A stretch of DNA of 7,778 nucleotides, taken from Microcaldota archaeon. GTDB taxonomy: Archaea > Micrarchaeota > Micrarchaeia > Anstonellales > VGKX01. The notes under the pieces were generated by a model. It was given only the letters and a program-made list of their open reading frames with translations. It had not been told where the DNA came from and made no database searches. The DNA is taken from the NCBI GenBank assembly GCA_021823945.1, contig JAKALW010000051.1, forward strand, positions 1 through 7,778, read 5' to 3'. Made by a program: the position numbers and the translations under genes. Of the stretch, positions 4,536 to 7,778 are shown in pieces. Position 1 is the stretch's first letter. Each line of letters opens with the position of its first letter.

Positions 4536-5525
4536 ATGGTAACAATCAACAAGGACGCGAAACTTGCGGCCGACGTACTGAACGTGGCAGAAAAAAGCGC
4601 CACGCGCGACGGAGCGGGGAAAGGGCTTTTGGAAGCAGGGGGAAAAAACCCAAACGTGGTGGCGCTTGCCGCAGACCTGTCGGAGTCTGTCAGGACGCAT
4701 CTTTTCGAGCAGAAATTCCCTGAGAGGTTTTTCCAAGTCGGCGTGGCGGAGCAGAACCTTGCAGGAGTGGCAGCGGGGCTTGGAATGAGCGGGAAAACGG
4801 CTTTCATTGGCTCGTTCGCGGCATTCTCGCCGGGCAGGAATTTCGACCAGATACGGGTTGCGGTGTGCTACAACAATTCGGACGTGAAGATACTCGGCTC
4901 GCACACGGGCCTCACTGTCGGCGAGGACGGCGCAACGCACCAGATGATGGAGGACATAGCCATGATGCGCGTGCTCCCGAACATGAAAGTCGTGGTGCCA
5001 TCGGATTCCAATGAGGCGAGAAAGGCAGTGCTTGCTGCCGCCAATGATTACGGGCCGTATTACATCAGGCTCACGCGCGAGAAGGTCCCGACATATACCA
5101 CGCCCGACACTCCTTTCGAGGTAGGAAAAGCAATCGAACTGTGCGAGGGCAAGGACATTGCGATTTTCGGCTGCGGCACTGTGGCGTATGACTGCCTGAA
5201 AGCTGCGTATGAGCTTGAAAAACATGGGATAAGCGCATCTGTCTACGACTTCCACACTGTGAAGCCTATTGACAAGGAAACCATAATCAGGTCCGCGAGA
5301 AAAACAGGCCTGATAATGACTGTGGAGGAGCACCAGGTCGCGGCTGGGTTTGGAAGCGCCGTCTGCGAAGTGGTTTCAGAGAGCCATCCGTGCAGGGTAG
5401 TCAGGCATGGGATGTACGACTCGTTTGGCGAGTCGGGGACATCAAAGGACCTGCTCAAAAAATACAAGCTTGACACTGCGGGGATAGTCGGGAAGGCGCT
5501 TGAGGCAGTCAAGGGAAAAGCTTGA
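4536..5525 (+). CDS. tkt: Transketolase, C-terminal (pyrimidine-binding plus C-terminal) subunit
   Basis: The second half of the split transketolase, 329 aa from the ATG at 4536. An in-frame GTG at 4527 would add three residues; neither has a strong SD, and GTGG lies 5-6 nt before the ATG. The pyrimidine domain has FQVGVAEQN, whose Glu72 is the catalytic glutamate that activates thiamine diphosphate. It also has GSFAAFSPGRNFDQIR and GSHTGLTVGEDGATHQ, with His123, Asp131 and His135 at sugar-binding positions. YYIRLTRE supplies the phosphate-binding Arg178. The C-terminal Rossmann-like domain begins near residue 195 (DIAIFGCGTVAYDCLKAA) and includes TVEEHQVAAGFGSAV. All residues expected for activity are present. 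The 11-nt spacing from the N subunit implies co-translation and a 1:1 complex, probably alpha2beta2. Confidence 0.94.
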   Translation: MVTINKDAKLAADVLNVAEKSATRDGAGKGLLEAGGKNPNVVALAADLSESVRTHLFEQKFPERFFQVGVAEQNLAGVAAGLGMSGKTAFIGSFAAFSPGRNFDQIRVAVCYNNSDVKILGSHTGLTVGEDGATHQMMEDIAMMRVLPNMKVVVPSDSNEARKAVLAAANDYGPYYIRLTREKVPTYTTPDTPFEVGKAIELCEGKDIAIFGCGTVAYDCLKAAYELEKHGISASVYDFHTVKPIDKETIIRSARKTGLIMTVEEHQVAAGFGSAVCEVVSESHPCRVVRHGMYDSFGESGTSKDLLKKYKLDTAGIVGKALEAVKGKA

Positions 5526-5616
5526 ATAGAAAATTATAACATGGGCAATTCAAACGGTAAAACAAGGGAATGTTCGGAAATGTGATGTTGCCAGCTGGAA
5601 AGACATATGCGCGAGG
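5526..5616 (+). other. Gap between transketolase and transaldolase genes
   Basis: This 91-nt stretch separates otherwise closely spaced genes. It has an A/T-rich start (AAAATTATAA near 5529-5538) that could be an internal TATA box about 85 nt before the transaldolase start. It encodes only a 14-codon open frame from 5540 with no recognisable product. A GTGATGT near 5582 resembles an archaeal box C, but no matching box D is evident. Confidence 0.3.
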
Positions 5617-5625
5617 TTGATTTTC

Positions 5626-6285
5626 ATGAAAATATTTTTGGACACAGCAAACGTCGAGAAAATCAGGAAAGCGGCAAGCATGGGCTTGTGCGACGGAGTC
5701 ACCACGAACCCCTCGATAATAATGAAGGAGGGCAGGGACCACAAGGCAGTGATTAAGGAGATTTCCTCAATCATTGACGGGCCTGTTTCAGTGGAAGGCG
5801 TGGGCACGACCGCTGAGGAAATGGTGAAGGACGCGCGCGAGTTTGCCAAATGGGGCAAGAACATAGTCGCAAAAGTCCCAATGACGCCAGAAGGATTGAG
5901 GGCTGTCAAAATCCTCTCAAAGGAAGGGATAAGGACAAACGTCACTCTTGTTTTCTCCGCAAACCAGGGATTGCTTGCGGCAAAGGCGGGCGCGTCGTAC
6001 ATATCCCCGTTTGTGGGCAGGCTTGACGACATTTCCCAGGACGGCATGGAACTCATTGCGGACCTGACGCAGATACTTGACAATTACGGGTATGAGGCAG
6101 AAATAATCGTGGCTTCCGTGAGGCACCCGGTCCACGTGATGCTTTCCGCAAAGCTGGGCGCGCACATTGCCACGCTTCCGCCAGACGTATTCGAGAAACT
6201 TTTTTCCCACCCGCTGACTGACAAGGGCATAAAGCAGTTCGAAGAGGATTACAAAAAAGCCCAGCAGTCGCAGGCAAAAAAATAA
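5626..6285 (+). CDS. tal: Small (TalC-type) transaldolase
   Basis: A 219-aa TIM-barrel aldolase of the short transaldolase / fructose-6-phosphate aldolase family (usual length about 215-220). It moves a dihydroxyacetone unit between sugar phosphates via a Schiff base. Motifs, numbered from the ATG at 5626, are FLDTAN with Asp6, GVTTNPS (24-30), NIVAKVPMT with Schiff-base Lys83, TNVTLVFS (104-111), [13 protein letters not shown] (123-135) and the phosphate-site SVRHP (164-168). Phe129 in SPFVGR is the residue typical of true transaldolases; E. coli FSA has Tyr there, and F178Y in TalB creates FSA activity. Transaldolase is therefore favoured. The ATG is chosen because GAGGT (5613-5617) lies 8 nt upstream and overlaps a TTG at 5617 that would add three residues. 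It completes the pentose phosphate set begun by the epimerase and transketolase genes. Confidence 0.93.
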   Translation: MKIFLDTANVEKIRKAASMGLCDGVTTNPSIIMKEGRDHKAVIKEISSIIDGPVSVEGVGTTAEEMVKDAREFAKWGKNIVAKVPMTPEGLRAVKILSKEGIRTNVTLVFSANQGLLAAKAGASYISPFVGRLDDISQDGMELIADLTQILDNYGYEAEIIVASVRHPVHVMLSAKLGAHIATLPPDVFEKLFSHPLTDKGIKQFEEDYKKAQQSQAKK

Positions 6286-6346
6286 ATTTTGGACAAAGGC
6301 TTAATCTTGTTGCCCACACTCCAAAACGCGTGGATGCTGATTTTGC

Positions 6347-7420
6347 ATGTATGACGTCCACGTTGTAGGGGCCGGGCCCGCCGGCTCGTTTGCAGCATAC
6401 ACGGCTGCGGTGCGGGGAAAAAAAGTCCTGCTTTCAGAAGAGCACCCGCAAGTGGGCAGCCCTGTCGCGTGTTCCGGGCTCGTGTCAAAGTCGGGACTTG
6501 AGGAAATGTCGGACCTTGTGAACTACAGGAAAATCACAATCAATAGCCTCCATGGCGCCATGATATATTCAGGCAAGGAAAGGTTCGTTGTAAGTGCTGC
6601 CGAAGGCGACAAGGCGTATCTTTTTGACAGGCGCGCTTTTGACGTGCTCGCCTGCGAATCGGCTGTTTCCGAAGGCGCAAAACTCGCCCTTTCCGACCAC
6701 GTGGACGCCGCATCTGTGGCGGCCCAGTGCGTGATTGGCGCGGACGGGCCAAACTCCGCCATGGCTTTGGGGTTTGGGTTCCCTAAAATCAGGGATTTCG
6801 TAATCACGATGCAGGCCGACTTTGAAATGCAAGTAGAAGACCTGCACATGATTTCTGCTTACATTGACAGGGAGAAATTCCCCGGGTTCTTCGGCTGGGT
6901 GATACCCAAGGGGGACGGCAGCGCAAAAGTCGGGATGGGCGCTCGCCTGCCCTGCGACATCAGGAAAAAGTATGCTGATTTCAAAAAACTCCTGGGCATT
7001 GAAAACAAGCCCGGCGAGAGCCTGCTTTCGGCTGTAATCCCCATAAACATGCGGCCAAGGACTGGCATAGCAAGGGACGGCAAAAAAATCGTCCTGTGCG
7101 GCGACGCGGCCGGGCAGGTCAAGGCTACGACCGGCGGCGGGATATATTTTGGCGCGTCGTGCGGCAGGCTTGCGGGATTGCACTTTGAAGACCCGGCAAG
7201 ATACGAATCCGAGTGGAAGCGCATGTACGGCAATGACCTTGCCATGCACGGCTGGATTTACCGCGCAATGCACGGGTTTGGCGGCTCGCACCAGATTGCG
7301 GCGGCAAGATTCCTGAAGATGGCGGGCGCCGAGGGCTTCCTGTCGAATTTCGGCGAGATGGACAGGGTTACAAAAACGTTTAATCTTAAAAACCTGGCAA
7401 GGCATATAGCATCCAAGTAA
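6347..7420 (+). CDS. Geranylgeranyl reductase-family FAD flavoprotein
   Basis: Predicted to reduce double bonds of geranylgeranyl chains in archaeal membrane lipids or quinones, at the membrane face. The N-terminal dinucleotide fold has GAGPAG (8-13). SPVACSG (38-44) matches the family's P..C.G element, with Cys43. GADGPNS (131-137) and the FAD motif GDAAGQVKATTGGGIYFG (252-269) follow. FFGWVIPKGDG (181-191) corresponds to the substrate-positioning YxWxFP, here with Phe for Tyr and Ile for the second aromatic. At 357 aa it is shorter than most archaeal members (about 390-450). The stretch between residues 110 and 130 lacks the beta-hairpin that normally precedes GADG. The start follows from the GAGPAG distance. 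It lies 61 nt after the transaldolase and 21 nt before a cis-prenyltransferase, fitting an isoprenoid-lipid role. The exact substrate cannot be told from sequence. Confidence 0.88.
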   Translation: MYDVHVVGAGPAGSFAAYTAAVRGKKVLLSEEHPQVGSPVACSGLVSKSGLEEMSDLVNYRKITINSLHGAMIYSGKERFVVSAAEGDKAYLFDRRAFDVLACESAVSEGAKLALSDHVDAASVAAQCVIGADGPNSAMALGFGFPKIRDFVITMQADFEMQVEDLHMISAYIDREKFPGFFGWVIPKGDGSAKVGMGARLPCDIRKKYADFKKLLGIENKPGESLLSAVIPINMRPRTGIARDGKKIVLCGDAAGQVKATTGGGIYFGASCGRLAGLHFEDPARYESEWKRMYGNDLAMHGWIYRAMHGFGGSHQIAAARFLKMAGAEGFLSNFGEMDRVTKTFNLKNLARHIASK

Positions 7421-7441
7421 AGCCTCGCACCGTGTGGGAAA

Positions 7442-7778
7442 ATGGAAATCAAACACATCGCAATCATACCGGACGGGAACCGCAGGTGGGCGCAAAAAAA
7501 GGGCATCACCAAGCAGCAGGGGTATGAGATAGGCATCAGGAAACTCGGGTATGTGCTGAAATGGTGCAGGGACAGCGACATACGCATGGTTTCCCTTTGG
7601 GGCTTTTCAACAGAGAATTTCCTGCGCGACTCGGCAGAACTCTCAATGCTTTTTGAGACATTCAACCAAAAACTCTCCCTTGCCCTAGCGCGCAAGGCGG
7701 AAAACGAGAAATACGGCGTACGGGTGAGGTTCATCGGCAGGCCGGATTATTTCCCAAAAGGGATAAAGGAAAAAATCG
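7442..7778 (+). CDS. uppS: cis-Prenyltransferase (undecaprenyl/polyprenyl diphosphate synthase), 5' part
   Basis: The first 112 codons run off the window. The enzyme condenses isopentenyl diphosphate onto an allylic primer in cis to make the long polyprenyl diphosphate that carries sugars across the membrane. HIAIIPDGNRRWA (5-17) holds the catalytic Asp11. SLWGFSTENFLR (51-62) with Ser56, Glu58, Asn59 and Arg62 matches the LYAFSSENW.R block. RVRFIGRPDYFP fits the following strand. The GHxxG histidine of most members is Tyr28 (GYEIG), and Tyr of LYAFS is Trp53. The ATG lies 21 nt after the reductase stop, with GTGGG as a weak SD. The C-terminal RxE..R.S block lies outside the window. Adjacent lipid-reductase and distant STT3-like genes suggest a role as glycan carrier synthase. 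Confidence 0.92.
   Translation, partial: MEIKHIAIIPDGNRRWAQKKGITKQQGYEIGIRKLGYVLKWCRDSDIRMVSLWGFSTENFLRDSAELSMLFETFNQKLSLALARKAENEKYGVRVRFIGRPDYFPKGIKEKI

Noticed and set aside
4452..5333. Minus-strand 293-codon open frame
   Set aside because: It lies antisense to the transketolase C subunit, which has all catalytic motifs. The open antisense frame results from G/C-rich third positions.
5526..5616. Box C/D small RNA between the transketolase and transaldolase genes
   Set aside because: Only one imperfect box C-like string (GTGATGT) is present; no box D or terminal stem was found.
6569..7495. Minus-strand 308-codon open frame
   Set aside because: It lies antisense to the reductase and the start of uppS, with Cys/His/Arg-rich translation lacking any motif. 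The sense strand carries clear FAD motifs.

Overview
The window looks like a fragment of an archaeal chromosome, most likely from a small-genome (DPANN / Micrarchaeota-like) lineage. Archaeal features are TATA-type promoters with short leaders, Shine-Dalgarno variants of GGAGGTGAT, a digeranylgeranylglycerophospholipid-reductase-family flavoprotein, a two-gene (split) transketolase, and the local TA-module types. The lineage is an inference from gene content and protein style; no rRNA or other marker gene is present.

Layout. (1) 1-604, minus strand: the first 201 codons of a multi-pass membrane protein with an STT3/AglB-like acidic loop, with its own TATA box and a perfect SD. (2) 605-2400, minus strand: a toxin-antitoxin island with more A/T-rich intergenic DNA. 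It holds a ribbon-helix-helix antitoxin plus RelE toxin pair, then a nucleotidyltransferase (MNT) with an N-terminal winged helix that overlaps a HEPN-domain partner by four bases. A 43-bp repeat, whose last 21 bp are identical, occurs downstream of each TA operon, so the RelE module lies between two direct copies exactly 680 bp apart. (3) 2400-2512: a divergent promoter region with a 40-bp nested dyad made of four alternating TTAT(T/C)CA half-sites. (4) 2513-7778, plus strand: six co-directional genes, namely a ribulose-phosphate 3-epimerase-like protein with a histone-H1-like basic N-terminal tail, transketolase N- and C-terminal subunits, a small transaldolase, a geranylgeranyl-reductase-family flavoprotein, and the start of a cis-prenyltransferase (UppS-like).

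How the genes fit together. Epimerase, transketolase and transaldolase form nearly the whole non-oxidative pentose phosphate branch (only ribose-5-phosphate isomerase is not in view), so the cluster can interconvert fructose-6-P/glyceraldehyde-3-P and pentose phosphates for nucleotide synthesis. The two downstream genes act on isoprenoids: saturation of archaeal lipid chains and synthesis of a polyprenyl carrier. The polyprenyl carrier is also the usual lipid used by STT3/AglB-type glycosylation, which is the probable role of the first gene. The most unusual points are the basic tail and altered metal-site residues of the epimerase, the four-half-site dyad, and the repeat flanking the RelE module.
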